From the NCBI RefSeq assembly GCF_030246905.1, contig NZ_CP126741.1, positions 2,108,001 to 2,172,000 on the forward strand: a stretch of 64,000 nt of DNA. Reading direction: 5' to 3'. The DNA is from Microbacterium sp. zg-Y818. GTDB lineage: Bacteria > Actinomycetota > Actinomycetes > Actinomycetales > Microbacteriaceae. Both the position numbers and the translations under genes were made by a program. Position 1 is the first letter of the stretch; every line of letters starts with the position of its first letter. Positions 8,499 to 17,745 of this stretch are shown in pieces. Below the pieces are notes generated by a model. That model was not told where the DNA came from. It worked only from the letters and a program-made list of their open reading frames with translations, and did not search any database.

Positions 8499-9445
8499 CA
8501 GAACACGTTCCTTCCGCGGGTGAGCCGCAGCTGCAGCAGCGAGAGCACGACGGCGATGAGGAAGAACAGCGTCGCGTTGGCCATCTGGTAGGCGTAGTCG
8601 CCGCCCGAGAACCCGGTGAAGATCGTCATCGCGATGCTGCGGGTCGCCGTTCCCGGGCCACCGTTGGTGAGGCCAACGATGATGTCGTAGGCGTTAAGGA
8701 AGTTCTTGAACCCGAGGATCACGTTGATGACGACGTACCCTGCCACCAGCGGCAGGGTGATGCGCAGCATCTGCTGGCCTTTGCCGGCGCCGTCGATGGA
8801 CGCCGCCTCGTACACCTCGCCGGGAATGGAGAGCAGTCCGGCGATGTAGATGAGCAGCGTTCCGGGAATCGCCTGCCAAGAAGCGACGATCACGATCGCC
8901 AGCCACGCCAGGTCTGGGTTGGCCAGCACGCTCTGGCTCAGCCAGCCGATCCCCCACGCCTCGCCCAGCGCGGGGATGGAGTTGGAGAAGAGGAAGTTGA
9001 AGACGTAGGCGATGATGATGCCCGAGATCACCATCGGAATGACGAACACCGCCCGCAGCCCGGTCTTCAGCCGGATGTTCGAGGTGAGGCCCACCGCGAG
9101 CAGGAACGCCACCACGTTCACCACGATCACGGTGGTGATGGCGAAGAAGAACGTGAACAGGTAGCTCTGCAGAATCGCCGGGTCGCTGAACACGGCGATG
9201 TAGTTGATCAGCCCGATGAACTCCCAGTCGCCGAAGCCGATCGAGTTGGTGAAGCTGAAGAAGATGCCGATCACCGCGGGCAGCGTGATCGCGAGCGTGA
9301 AGAGGATCAGGCTCGGCAGCAGGAAGAGGTAGTAGACCCCGTCGACCTTGCGCTTGGCGCGGGCCTTCACCTTCACATTCGCGGCGCCGCGGCCGCGCGC
9401 TCTGAGCGCGGGAGGTGCTCCCGCCGTCACCGTCGTGGATGCCAT
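8498..9445 (-). CDS. Carbohydrate ABC transporter permease, MalF/UgpA type
   Basis: 315 residues from MASTTV, preceded by a GGGAGA ribosome-binding site. A basic N-terminal stretch (KVKARAKRK) leads into the first of six membrane spans. The EAA loop EVYEAASIDGAGKGQQMLRI is typical of the MalF-side permease, and the following LTNGGPGTATRSIAM motif is shared by MalF/UgpA/LacF proteins. It lies between the binding-protein gene and the MalG-type gene in one operon. Confidence 0.92.
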   Translation of the reverse strand: MASTTVTAGAPPALRARGRGAANVKVKARAKRKVDGVYYLFLLPSLILFTLAITLPAVIGIFFSFTNSIGFGDWEFIGLINYIAVFSDPAILQSYLFTFFFAITTVIVVNVVAFLLAVGLTSNIRLKTGLRAVFVIPMVISGIIIAYVFNFLFSNSIPALGEAWGIGWLSQSVLANPDLAWLAIVIVASWQAIPGTLLIYIAGLLSIPGEVYEAASIDGAGKGQQMLRITLPLVAGYVVINVILGFKNFLNAYDIIVGLTNGGPGTATRSIAMTIFTGFSGGDYAYQMANATLFFLIAVVLSLLQLRLTRGRNVF

Positions 9446-9467
9446 CTGTCTCCCCTTTCGGCCCGGG

Positions 9468-10739
9468 CTACTGGCGCAGCGCCAGTCGAGCCCAATCGGC
9501 ATCCAGCGTCCGCAGCATGCGCTGGGGATCCGCTCCGGTCACGATGCCCTGCATGTAGTTGTCGGTCGGGATGGTCAGCGGGATCGCCTTCGACGGCCCC
9601 TGGTAGAACCGCGCCGAATCGTAGTACTCCTTCATGCCGACGATGCGCTCGTCGGTCACCGGCGCAGCCTCGGTGGTGGTGCCGTACCCGAGGAAGGCGG
9701 CGTTGTACTCGTCCATCACTTCCTGGTCGAACAGGTAGCTCAAGAAGTCCCGTGCTTCTTGCTGATGGGCGGATGCCTCGGGGATCCACGCCGCCAGGTC
9801 GATGTTGACGCGCACGCGCAGGTCGTCTGGGTCGTCGGTCATCGGCAGCGGGAACGTGCCCAGCTGCATCTGGTCGTTGGTCTTGGCGATCTCGCCGAAC
9901 GCCCACGGCCCCTGCAGGTACATCGCCGCCTCGCCGTTGGCGAAGGCGAGGTTGCCGTCGCCGTACGCGCGACTGGCGGCATCCGGGTTGACGTAGGCGG
10001 AGGTCAGCTCGGTCATGCGCTCGACGGGCTCGGCGAGGGTGGTCGCGAACGACACCTCGGAGTCAGGGCCGACGTCGGTGCCCAGCTCGTTCAGTTCCTC
10101 GAAGAAACCGGCGACGTCGACCGAGCCGCCGACGGTGTAGTCGAACCATCCCTGCCCCACCGTCCAAGGGTCCTTGAAGGTCGCGTAGAACGGAGTGATG
10201 CCGGCATCCAGCAGCTGGTCGCAGACCGCTTTCAGCTCATCCCACGTCTGCGGCACCTCGAGACCTTGCTGCTCGAAGATCTCCTGGTTGTAGATGACCG
10301 ATGCCGCCATCACCGAGTACGGCAGCACGCTGGTGCGGCCGGGGTAGGTGGCGTACTGGTCGACGAGGTCCTGCACCTCGGGGAGGATGCGGTCGGCCTC
10401 GGGCATGTCGCTGAGGTCGCTGAGGGCGCCGCGCTCCATGAAGCGGGCCATCTCCATGTTGTAGTTGAGCAGCCCGAGGTCGGGCGGGTTGCCGCGCAAG
10501 AACCCGGCCTGCAGGTTGGACGAGGTGTCGAAGACGACGCGCACGTCGTCTTGCGAGGAGTTGTACTCCGAGATGAGCTCCCGGAAGTACGGGATCGCCT
10601 CGGGCTTGCTGAGGTGGAAGCGGATCTCGGTGGGGCCGCTGCCGCCGGCGCAGGCGGCGAGGGTCACGGCGAGCGCCGCGGTGAGGGTGGCGCCGATCGC
10701 TCGGCGTGTGCGCCTCGTCGACCGTGTGGAAACAGGCAT
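9468..10739 (-). CDS. Sugar ABC transporter substrate-binding lipoprotein
   Basis: 423 residues. The start at MPVSTRS is supported by an AAGGAC ribosome-binding site and gives a twin-arginine-rich, then hydrophobic signal peptide ending in a lipobox (LAACAGG), so it is lipid-anchored outside the membrane. The body is a family-1 sugar-binding fold (NPPDLGLLNYNMEMARFME, WDELKAVCDQLLDAGITPF, NGEAAMYLQGPWAFGEI). It is the first gene of the importer operon and delivers ligand to the two downstream permeases. A dyad resembling a LacI-family operator lies about 45 bp upstream. Confidence 0.92.
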   Translation of the reverse strand: MPVSTRSTRRTRRAIGATLTAALAVTLAACAGGSGPTEIRFHLSKPEAIPYFRELISEYNSSQDDVRVVFDTSSNLQAGFLRGNPPDLGLLNYNMEMARFMERGALSDLSDMPEADRILPEVQDLVDQYATYPGRTSVLPYSVMAASVIYNQEIFEQQGLEVPQTWDELKAVCDQLLDAGITPFYATFKDPWTVGQGWFDYTVGGSVDVAGFFEELNELGTDVGPDSEVSFATTLAEPVERMTELTSAYVNPDAASRAYGDGNLAFANGEAAMYLQGPWAFGEIAKTNDQMQLGTFPLPMTDDPDDLRVRVNIDLAAWIPEASAHQQEARDFLSYLFDQEVMDEYNAAFLGYGTTTEAAPVTDERIVGMKEYYDSARFYQGPSKAIPLTIPTDNYMQGIVTGADPQRMLRTLDADWARLALRQ

Positions 10740-10783
10740 CCGTCGTCCTTCCGCCGCCTCGTTGCGCAGCGCCCTGGGGAAAC

Positions 10784-10801
10784 GCTTGCGCTGATGCAAG
10801 C
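10784..10801. promoter_or_regulatory. Dyad upstream of the sugar importer operon (candidate LacI-family operator)
   Basis: GCTTGC-N6-GCAAGC, an 18-bp inverted repeat immediately next to a GGGGAAACG run. Half-sites of the TTGC/GCAA type are common for LacI-family repressors of sugar operons. No LacI-type gene is linked in this window, so the regulator would act from elsewhere. Confidence 0.45.
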
Positions 10802-10872
10802 ACATGGCCACCGGCGCGGACAGTGATTGAGTCGCGCCCGCCAGAGGTCTACCATTCCCGCGCAAGCCTGCA

Positions 10873-10916
10873 CCGGCCGTTGAGCGGGGGCGCGCCGCGC
10901 CCGAGACGAAACGCGC
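10873..10916. repeat. Extragenic GTTGAGCG...GAGACGAAAC repeat, copy 1
   Basis: GC-rich element starting CCGGCCGTTGAGCG and ending GAGACGAAACGCGC, in the spacer between the sugar importer and the P-type ATPase. It belongs to the same family as the copies at 14.2 kb and 48.3 kb. I know such elements as dispersed intergenic repeats in Microbacterium genomes; their function is not established. Confidence 0.6.
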
Positions 10917-10980
10917 ACCCTCCCGCCGCGCCGCCCGCCCGCCTACTCTGAACGCGTACCGACAGGCGTGCGGAGGCCCC

Positions 10981-13359
10981 ATGGATGCTGCTGTCTCGGG
11001 CCTCACCGCGCAGGAGGTGCAGCAGCGCGTCACGGCCGGGCAGACCAACGCCTACCAGGAGCACACCAGCCGCAGCGCGTGGAGCATCATCCGCGCCAAC
11101 GTGCTGACCCTGTTCAACGCGCTCGTGCTGGGCTGCTTCACGCTGCTGCTCGTGATCGGCCGCTGGCAGGATGCCCTCTTCGGACTGAGCGCGCTGGCCA
11201 ACACCGTGATCGGCAGCGTGCAGGAGTTCCGCGCCAAGGGGGCGCTGGACCGGCTGGCCCTGCTCAACGCGCCGACCGCCCGGGTACGGCGCGACGGCGA
11301 CGAGGCAACCGTCGCGGTGGACGACGTCGTGCTCGGCGACCTGCTCGTGCTGCGAGCGGGAGATCAGATCCCGGCGGATGCCGAGGTGATCGATGCCGAC
11401 GGCCTGCAGGTGGACGAATCCCTCCTCACCGGCGAATCCGAGCCCGTGGACAAGACGTCCGGCGACCGAGTGCTGTCGGGTTCGGTCATCGTCGAGGGTT
11501 CGGGACTGGCCCGCGTCGACCGCGTCGGCGCGGAATCGTTCGCCAACTCACTCACCGACGAGGCGAAGCGGTTCTCGCTCGTGGCATCCGAGCTGCGTTC
11601 CTCGATCGACCGCGTGCTCACCTGGGTGACGTGGATCATCTTCCCGGTGGCCCTGCTGGTGCTCAACTCGCAGATGGTCGCGCAGGGCGGGTGGGCGCAG
11701 GCGTGGCAGAGCGGCGCGTGGCGTGAGGCGGCGACCTCCGCGATCGCCGCGATCATCGCCATGATCCCCCTGGGACTGGTGCTGATGACGAGCATCGCGT
11801 TCGCGGTGGGCGCCGTGCGGCTGGCCGGCCAGCAGGTGCTGGTGCAGGAACTGGCCGCGGTCGAGGGGCTCGCCCGCGTCGACGTGATCTGCCTGGACAA
11901 GACCGGCACCCTCACGCAGGGCGACGTGGTGTTCGACGCTTCCTATCCTCTGGTCGAGGTGCCCGGGTGGAACCAGGTGCTCGGCTGGTACGCGGTGCAG
12001 CCCGCGGCCAACGCGACGGCCGGCAGCCTCGCTGCATCGTTCACCGAGGCGCGGGAGGAGGAGGCGTCAAACCAGGTGCCGTTCTCCTCCGCCCGCAAGT
12101 GGAGCGCGGTCACCTTCGCCGACGGCATGTGGGTGATGGGCGCCCCCGAGATGGTCTTCGCCGGCACCGCACCGCCCGATTCGGACGTCGGCCGCATGGC
12201 GGCGCAGGCCGCGGAGCTGGCGGCGCGCGGGCGCCGCACCCTCGTGCTCGCGCGCGGCACCCGCACCGGCGACGAGACGGTGCCCGCTGACGCCGTGCCC
12301 GTCGCGCTGCTGACCTTTCGCGAGCGGATCCGCCCGGATGCCGCGCAGACCCTGTCCTATTTCGCCGCGCAGGACGTCGCGGTGCGCATCCTCTCAGGCG
12401 ACAACCCGCAGACGGTTGCGGCCATCGCCCGCGACGTGGGGCTCGACGTCGCGCACGGCTTCGACGCCCGCCGGCTGCCCGACGACGACGGCGAGCTCGC
12501 CCGCGTGCTCGAGCAGAACGTCGTGTTCGGCCGGGTCACGCCCGACCAGAAGCGGCGCATGGTGGTCGCGCTGAAGGCGGCGGGCCACACCGTCGCGATG
12601 ACCGGCGACGGAGTCAACGACGCGCTCGCGATCAAAGAGGCCGACATCGGCGTCGCGATGAACTCCGGCTCCGCCGCCACCAAGGCCGTCGCGCGCCTCG
12701 TGCTGCTGGACGGCAAGTTCTCGCACCTGCCGGCGGTGGTGGCCGAGGGCCGGCAGGTGATCGCCAACATCGAGCGGGTGTCGATGCTGTTCCTCACGAA
12801 GACGGCGTACGCCACGGTGCTGGCGATCACCTTCGGGGTGCTCTTCCTCCCCTTCCCGTTCCTCCCCCGGCAGCTGTCGCTCACCGACGGGCTCACCATC
12901 GGCATCCCGGCGTTCTTCCTCGCGTTCATCCCGAACGCGCGCCGCTACATCCCGGGGTTTCTGCGGCGGTCGCTGTCGTTCGCGGTGCCGGCGGGCGTCG
13001 TCGTCGCGGCGGGCATCGCCGTCTACACCCGCGTGCTCGCCGCGCGCGGCATCCCCGAGATCGAGGTGCGCGCCGGCGCGACGCTCGTGCTCGGCATGCT
13101 GGGGCTGTGGATCCTCGCTGTGCTGGCGCGGCCGCTCACCCTCGTCACCGTGGGGATCGTCGCCGCCATGATCGGCGGCCTGGCGCTGATGTACCTCGTG
13201 CCGATCTCGCGCGACTTCTTCGAGCTCGTCACGCTGGGCCCGACGACCGTGACCGCCGTCGCCGTCACGGCCGGCGCCGGCGCCGTGTTCATCACGGTGG
13301 TGCGACTGGTGCAGCGCCGCGTGCTCGCACGCGACGCGGGGGTGGGGCGCCGGGGGTGA
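10981..13359 (+). CDS. ctpE: CtpE-like P-type cation-transporting ATPase
   Basis: 792 residues (mycobacterial CtpE is about 797). All catalytic landmarks are present: actuator LLTGESEP, phosphorylation motif CLDKTGTLT, and hinge TGDGVNDALAIKEADIG. The membrane-4 motif is IPLGLVLMTSIAFAVG, with Leu where calcium pumps of the PMCA/SERCA type have Glu (PEGL); this PLGL form is characteristic of CtpE, linked to calcium handling in mycobacteria. The C-terminal part has several further membrane spans. A GGAGG ribosome-binding site precedes the ATG. It stands alone after the sugar importer. The transported ion is assigned by family only. Confidence 0.88.
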   Translation: MDAAVSGLTAQEVQQRVTAGQTNAYQEHTSRSAWSIIRANVLTLFNALVLGCFTLLLVIGRWQDALFGLSALANTVIGSVQEFRAKGALDRLALLNAPTARVRRDGDEATVAVDDVVLGDLLVLRAGDQIPADAEVIDADGLQVDESLLTGESEPVDKTSGDRVLSGSVIVEGSGLARVDRVGAESFANSLTDEAKRFSLVASELRSSIDRVLTWVTWIIFPVALLVLNSQMVAQGGWAQAWQSGAWREAATSAIAAIIAMIPLGLVLMTSIAFAVGAVRLAGQQVLVQELAAVEGLARVDVICLDKTGTLTQGDVVFDASYPLVEVPGWNQVLGWYAVQPAANATAGSLAASFTEAREEEASNQVPFSSARKWSAVTFADGMWVMGAPEMVFAGTAPPDSDVGRMAAQAAELAARGRRTLVLARGTRTGDETVPADAVPVALLTFRERIRPDAAQTLSYFAAQDVAVRILSGDNPQTVAAIARDVGLDVAHGFDARRLPDDDGELARVLEQNVVFGRVTPDQKRRMVVALKAAGHTVAMTGDGVNDALAIKEADIGVAMNSGSAATKAVARLVLLDGKFSHLPAVVAEGRQVIANIERVSMLFLTKTAYATVLAITFGVLFLPFPFLPRQLSLTDGLTIGIPAFFLAFIPNARRYIPGFLRRSLSFAVPAGVVVAAGIAVYTRVLAARGIPEIEVRAGATLVLGMLGLWILAVLARPLTLVTVGIVAAMIGGLALMYLVPISRDFFELVTLGPTTVTAVAVTAGAGAVFITVVRLVQRRVLARDAGVGRRG

Positions 13360-13452
13360 CGCAGCTGGGCGCGGACCCAAGCCGCACGAACTGCGAGCGA
13401 CCAGTGCACGGATGCCGCCGGGCGAGCGTCCTCGAGCCGGTAGCCTTCACAG

Positions 13453-14199
13453 GTGATCGAAGAGCAGGCCCTCGCGGGCGGCAACGCCAGCGGCGCCGAG
13501 GTCGTGCGCGTGGGCGACACCGTCCGCAAGCCGTGGACGGCCTCGACGCCGAGCGTCGTCCGCTACGTCGAGACCCTCCGCGCCGCCGGCATCGATGCCC
13601 CCGCTCCTCTGGGCCGCGACGACCAGGGGCGACAGGTTCAGGAATTCATCCCGGGCACGCTCGCAATCGACGCCGGCCGATTCTCGCCCGCCGACCTGCA
13701 CCGCGTGGGGTCGATCGTCCGAGGCATCCACGACGCGAGCGCGACGTACATCGCGGAGCCCGACGCGATCTGGGAGACGGCGATTCCGGCGCCCGGCGAC
13801 GAGCTGATCTGCCACAACGACCTCGCCCCCTGGAACCTGCTCATCGGGGAGCGATGGGTCTTCATCGACTGGGATGCCGCAGCGCCCAGCACCCGCCTGT
13901 GGGACCTCGCCTACGCGGCTCAGTCGTTCACACTGAGCGACACCACGCGCCCCCCCGACGAGTCGGCGCAGGACCTCGCGGCGTTCGTCGACGGATACGG
14001 CGCCGACCCGCGCATGAGGAGCGACCTCCCCGCGGCGATGATCCGGCGGACCGAGGCGATGTACGACCTGCTGCGCTCCTCGCACCACGACGGCACCGAG
14101 CCCTGGGCGTCGATGTTCACCGCAGGTCACGGCGAGCACTGGCACGCGGTCTCCCGCTACGTGCAAGCCCACGAAGGGGTATGGCGCGCGGCCCTCTAA
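13453..14199 (+). CDS. Aminoglycoside-phosphotransferase-fold kinase
   Basis: 248 residues with a protein-kinase-like APH fold. The catalytic loop ICHNDLAPWNLL supplies the His-x-Asp...Asn motif and FIDWDAAAPSTRLWDLA is the metal-binding Asp segment. Proteins of this type phosphorylate small molecules such as aminoglycosides, macrolides, choline or homoserine-like metabolites, and the substrate is not predictable here. The GTG start lies 6 nt after TAGCCT with no ribosome-binding site, which suggests leaderless expression. The gene is monocistronic and convergent with the copper/DyP operon. Confidence 0.82.
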   Translation: MIEEQALAGGNASGAEVVRVGDTVRKPWTASTPSVVRYVETLRAAGIDAPAPLGRDDQGRQVQEFIPGTLAIDAGRFSPADLHRVGSIVRGIHDASATYIAEPDAIWETAIPAPGDELICHNDLAPWNLLIGERWVFIDWDAAAPSTRLWDLAYAAQSFTLSDTTRPPDESAQDLAAFVDGYGADPRMRSDLPAAMIRRTEAMYDLLRSSHHDGTEPWASMFTAGHGEHWHAVSRYVQAHEGVWRAAL

Positions 14200-14203
14200 C
14201 CCA

Positions 14204-14303
14204 CCCCGGTCGTTGAGCGAGGACGCGAAGCGCCCGAAACGAAACCCCGAGACAACTGTCGGACGCACCGCGTTTCGACTCGCTCCGCTCGCTCAACGCC
14301 CGG
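14204..14303. terminator. Inverted pair of extragenic repeats between convergent genes
   Basis: One repeat copy (14204-14245, containing GGTCGTTGAGCGAGGACGCG) is followed by a second copy in opposite orientation (14270-14303, ending CTCGCTCAACGCCCGG). Together they can form a long hairpin between the convergent phosphotransferase gene and DyP gene, so a bidirectional terminator role is likely. Confidence 0.6.
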
Positions 14304-14314
14304 CATCCGTCCGC

Positions 14315-15556
14315 TCACCCGAGCAGGGTCTCGCCGATATACCCGCCTTCGGCGCACCCGGGCGGGACGGCGAAGACGGCCGAGCCGATCGGGGTCGTCC
14401 ACTCGTTGAGCAGGTCGAGCTCATCCAGGCGCCGCTGTATCGGGACGAACTGGCGCTCGACGTCGGCCTGGAACGCCACGAAGATGAGCCCGGCGTTGGA
14501 GATCTGCCCCGCCGCCGGGGTGTCGTCGTAGTTGTATGCCCGGCGGAACATGCGCTCCTGCGGGTTGTCGCTGCGTGAGCGGCGCAGGTGCGAGAACTCC
14601 GGGATGACGGGGAACCCGAGAGCCGTCGTCGCCTCGAAGTCCGGCTCGTCGAACTCGTCGGTGCCGGTGAGCGGGGCGCCGTTGGACTGGAACCGCCCGA
14701 CGCTCTGGTCGCGGCCGGGGCGGTCGAGGCGGTCCCATTTGTCGAGGTCCATCGCGATGCGCCGGATGACCATGCCGGTGCCGCCGGCAGCCCACCCGTC
14801 GGTCGTGTTCCACACCACAGTGTCGAAGTCGGTGGTGCCCGGCTGCGGGTTGGTGGTGCCGTCGACCTGGCCGAAGAGGTTGCGCATGGTCGTGCCGGGC
14901 CGCACCGAGCCGTGCGCCCGCCGGAAGCCCTGCTGCGTCCAGCGCAGCGACGCGAAGCTGCGGGCATCCTTCAGCAGCATCCGCGAGGCGTGGGCGACCG
15001 TGATCGGGTCGTCGGCGGCGATCTGGATGACGAGGTCGCCGTCGCTGTATTCCGGCTGCAGGCGGTCGATGCCGAACGGCGGCAGCGGGGCCAGCCACCG
15101 CGGGCCCGAGGCGCCGGCGCGCGCGACCAATCCCGGCCCGAACCCGAAGGTCACCGTCAGCCGGGCCGGGGCCATGGCGAGCTCCGGTTCCGAGTCGGCC
15201 AGCGCCGGGCGACCCTGCGTCATCCGCGCCGCGTCGTCGGTGAGGATGCGCATCATCCGCCGCAACCCGTCCCGATCGGTGCCGGGCAGCAGGTCGAGCG
15301 CGAGAAAGACGCCGTGCGCCTGCGCGTCGGTGTCAATACCGGCCTGGTGCGCGCCGTAGAACGGCACGGTCACCTCGCCATTGAGCGGCACCGAGGCGCC
15401 GGCATCCACCTGCCCGGAGTCGGCTGCGCTGCGCAGGGCGGCGTCGATCCCGATGGCACTGACGGCGCCGACGCCGGCGACGGCTCCCCCGAAGAGGAAC
15501 TGTCGCCGCGTGGGTCCGGGGCGACCAGAACGGCCGGCCCGATCGCGGGTGCCCAT
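14315..15556 (-). CDS. TAT-exported DyP-type haem peroxidase (DtpA/EfeB-like)
   Basis: 413 residues. The N-terminus has a twin-arginine signal (TRRQFLFGGAVAG), so the folded haem enzyme is exported. The DyP signature GxxDG appears as LFGQVDGTTNP, and EFSHLRRS holds the likely haem-ligating His followed by basic residues. Two homologous routes are possible: EfeB in ferrous-iron uptake or DtpA in extracytoplasmic copper handling. Its ATG overlaps the PCuAC stop (TGATG), and CopC lies in the same operon, as in the Streptomyces lividans ecuC-dtpA locus; no efeU or efeO is seen. DtpA-like is therefore preferred. Confidence 0.88.
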   Translation of the reverse strand: MGTRDRAGRSGRPGPTRRQFLFGGAVAGVGAVSAIGIDAALRSAADSGQVDAGASVPLNGEVTVPFYGAHQAGIDTDAQAHGVFLALDLLPGTDRDGLRRMMRILTDDAARMTQGRPALADSEPELAMAPARLTVTFGFGPGLVARAGASGPRWLAPLPPFGIDRLQPEYSDGDLVIQIAADDPITVAHASRMLLKDARSFASLRWTQQGFRRAHGSVRPGTTMRNLFGQVDGTTNPQPGTTDFDTVVWNTTDGWAAGGTGMVIRRIAMDLDKWDRLDRPGRDQSVGRFQSNGAPLTGTDEFDEPDFEATTALGFPVIPEFSHLRRSRSDNPQERMFRRAYNYDDTPAAGQISNAGLIFVAFQADVERQFVPIQRRLDELDLLNEWTTPIGSAVFAVPPGCAEGGYIGETLLG

Positions 15557-16095
15557 CAGTGGTCGGTCTTCTCGTGCATGTCCTCACCCTCGTAGGTCTC
15601 GTTCGCGCCGGCGTAGTCCTTCACGGGTGCGGTGAAGGCGTACGTCGTGTCGTCCGAGAAGATGAGGGTGACCTCGACTTCCTCGCCCGCGGCCAGCGGA
15701 GCGGTGAGGCCCATGAGCATGAGGTGGTTGCCGCCGGGCTCGAGCGTGAGCGCGCCGTTCGCCGGGATGACGAAGCCGCCCTCGACCTCGCGCATGACCG
15801 TCTGACCGCTATCGTCGGCGGCGGTTTCGTGCAGCTCGACCGTCGATGCGGCTTCGGTCGTGGCCGAGACCACGGTGACGTCGGTGTCGCCGTCGTTGAT
15901 GAGCTCGCCGAAGCCGGCGGACATGCCGGACTCTGCGACCTTCACCCAGGCGTCGCTGATGGTGACGACGTCGCCCGCGGCAATGGCGACCGGGTCGGTC
16001 TCGGCTGCGGGCGTGGCGGATGCGCAGCCGCTGAGGGCGAGGGCGCCGGCGGCGAGAAGAGCGCCGAGACGGATGCGGGTGGAGCGAGTGATCAC
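15556..16095 (-). CDS. PCuAC-type periplasmic copper chaperone lipoprotein
   Basis: 179 residues from a GTG preceded by AAAGG. The signal peptide ends in a lipobox (LALSGCASA). The copper site H(M)-x10-M-x21-H-x-M of the PCuAC family is visible: VELHETAADD, TVMREVEGG, and GNHLMLMGL. The C-terminal tail is His/Asp/Glu-rich (EGEDMHEKTDH) and might add metal affinity. The protein should carry Cu(I) outside the membrane, typically for cytochrome oxidase or DyP maturation. It is coupled to the downstream peroxidase and follows copC. Confidence 0.9.
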   Translation of the reverse strand: MITRSTRIRLGALLAAGALALSGCASATPAAETDPVAIAAGDVVTISDAWVKVAESGMSAGFGELINDGDTDVTVVSATTEAASTVELHETAADDSGQTVMREVEGGFVIPANGALTLEPGGNHLMLMGLTAPLAAGEEVEVTLIFSDDTTYAFTAPVKDYAGANETYEGEDMHEKTDH

Positions 16096-16126
16096 AGAAT
16101 TGCCTTTCAGAAAGCCGATGCGGGTC

Positions 16127-16726
16127 TCAGTTGCCCGACTCGTCGGTGCCACCGGCGGAGCGCCGGCGGCGAAGGAAGTGGATGCCGGCGAAGGCGGCGA
16201 CAGCGACCGCTGCCCCGGCCGCGCCGATGACGGCGACCCGGGCAAGACCGCCGTCCTGCGAGGTGTTCTGACTCTGCTGTTCCGGCTCCGAGGTGGATGC
16301 CGCGTCGTCGGCGCCGGTGTCGGCATCGGCATCCGCCGGCCGCTGCAGCGGTTCGGCGTCGCCCACCGTGAACGGGATCACGCCGGAGATGGGGTGGCCG
16401 TCCGACGAGACGACGCGCCACCGCACTTCATAGCCGCCCTCGGGCATGCCCTCCTCCACCGGCACCGTCACGGTGCTGTACTCGACGACCGGTTCGCCGG
16501 CCGCCCAGTCGCCGCCGTCGGCGTCGGCGATCATGACGAGCGCGCCCACCTGCATCACATCGGCGGTGAACTCCAACGACACCGATGCCGGCGCGGTTTC
16601 CAGCCGCTCGTCGGCGGCCGGGCTGCTCGACGACAGTTCGTCGTGGGCCGAGGCGGGGCCGGCGACCGCCAGCACCACGACGACAGCGGCGGCCACACCG
16701 GCGGTGAACTTGCGGAACGGGGACAT
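16127..16726 (-). CDS. copC: CopC-domain copper resistance protein, membrane-anchored
   Basis: 199 residues starting at MSPFRK after a GAAAGG ribosome-binding site. A Sec signal peptide ends at ASA-HDEL, leaving the mature N-terminal His that is a copper ligand in CopC. SSSPAADERLETAPASVSLE and GGYEVRWRVVSSDGHPISG are CopC signatures (second His in DGHP). An Asp/Glu/Ser-rich linker leads to a C-terminal membrane span and RRRR stop-transfer, so the domain is tethered outside. It sits between the membrane protein and the copper chaperone in one operon. Confidence 0.9.
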   Translation of the reverse strand: MSPFRKFTAGVAAAVVVVLAVAGPASAHDELSSSSPAADERLETAPASVSLEFTADVMQVGALVMIADADGGDWAAGEPVVEYSTVTVPVEEGMPEGGYEVRWRVVSSDGHPISGVIPFTVGDAEPLQRPADADADTGADDAASTSEPEQQSQNTSQDGGLARVAVIGAAGAAVAVAAFAGIHFLRRRRSAGGTDESGN

Positions 16727-16833
16727 GACAGACCTTTCGCCAGCGCCCGGCACACGGGCGCGCAGACAGCGGGCGCTCGGAACGAGCGCAGAACACGCCG
16801 AAGCGGCCCGCTATCGGGATGCGTCGGCGAACG

Positions 16834-17457
16834 TCAGAACGTCAGGGTGAGCGGTGGGCCGCGACGGGCGACCGACGAGGCGAACCGCGGGCGAAGCGGA
16901 CGCGCAGGTTCGGCGGAGGACACAGCGGGACGGCGTGACGGCGCAGGCGCCGGCAGGCACACCACGGGGATGAGACGACGTCGCGCCCAGCGCGCGAACT
17001 CCCCCGCGACGGCCCGCATCCGCATGAGCGCGCGCTCTCCCCGATACAGCGCGGCCACAGTCACGACGGCGGCGAGGCCGTGCATCAGCCACATCGTGGC
17101 ATCCGCCGGAGGCTGCGCCGAGACGAGCGTGTCGGCAAGCGGGGTCGACGCAGCGGCGCCGTGCGCATGGTGACCGGGAGTGCCGCCCGCCGCAGCGGAG
17201 GACGAGAACGTGCCGAGCACGAAGAGGGTGTGAAACAGCGCCTGGCTGAGGGCGACGCCGAGCGAGAGCCGCCACAGCGACAGCCGGCGACCCACCAGAA
17301 CGGTGCACACGGCGAGCGAGAGGATCAGCGGGACGACGATGCCGACCCAGCCGGGCATCTGGCCGCCGGCGGTGACGTGCGACACCAAAGCGACGAAGGT
17401 CGCCACCGCAGCCGCGAGCGCGCCGCGGACGACGCGGGAGGCTCGGGACGGGTGCAC
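16834..17457 (-). CDS. Multi-pass membrane protein of the copper operon
   Basis: About 207 residues from a GTG (VHPSRASRVV), with four hydrophobic spans and a His-containing loop (GGTPGHHAHGAAAS) that would face outside and could bind metal. I do not recognise a named family. First-gene position ahead of copC, PCuAC and the DyP peroxidase suggests a role in copper trafficking. The C-terminus is Arg/Pro-rich. An alternative reading frame start further upstream exists, but the GTG after GGGAC keeps the hydrophobic core intact. Confidence 0.65.
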   Translation of the reverse strand: MHPSRASRVVRGALAAAVATFVALVSHVTAGGQMPGWVGIVVPLILSLAVCTVLVGRRLSLWRLSLGVALSQALFHTLFVLGTFSSSAAAGGTPGHHAHGAAASTPLADTLVSAQPPADATMWLMHGLAAVVTVAALYRGERALMRMRAVAGEFARWARRRLIPVVCLPAPAPSRRPAVSSAEPARPLRPRFASSVARRGPPLTLTF

Positions 17458-17745
17458 CGTCCCATTCTGGCAGGCCCGCCCGGTTGCGCCCTCCCCTGCG
17501 CAGCCGTATCGCGGCGCGGCCCGCTCCGCCAAGATGAGCGCATGGATTCGTCGTCGCGGGCGTGCCCGAGCCGCACGCCGCCACCCTGGCCACGGCGGCG
17601 ATGGGTGCACGTCCGCGGGACGGCACGCCCTCGGGGCGGGCAAGCGAAAGCAGGCGGGTGAGCGAAGCGCAACCCCCGGCAACACACAGACAGAGTGGGG
17701 TAAAACCTACGAGGAGGTATGTACCGACCTCCCGAAGGAGGATCA

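Noticed and set aside
14315..15556. EfeB of an iron-uptake (EfeUOB) system
   Set aside because: No permease or EfeO gene is present, while CopC and PCuAC are in the same operon; a copper-linked DtpA-type role is preferred.
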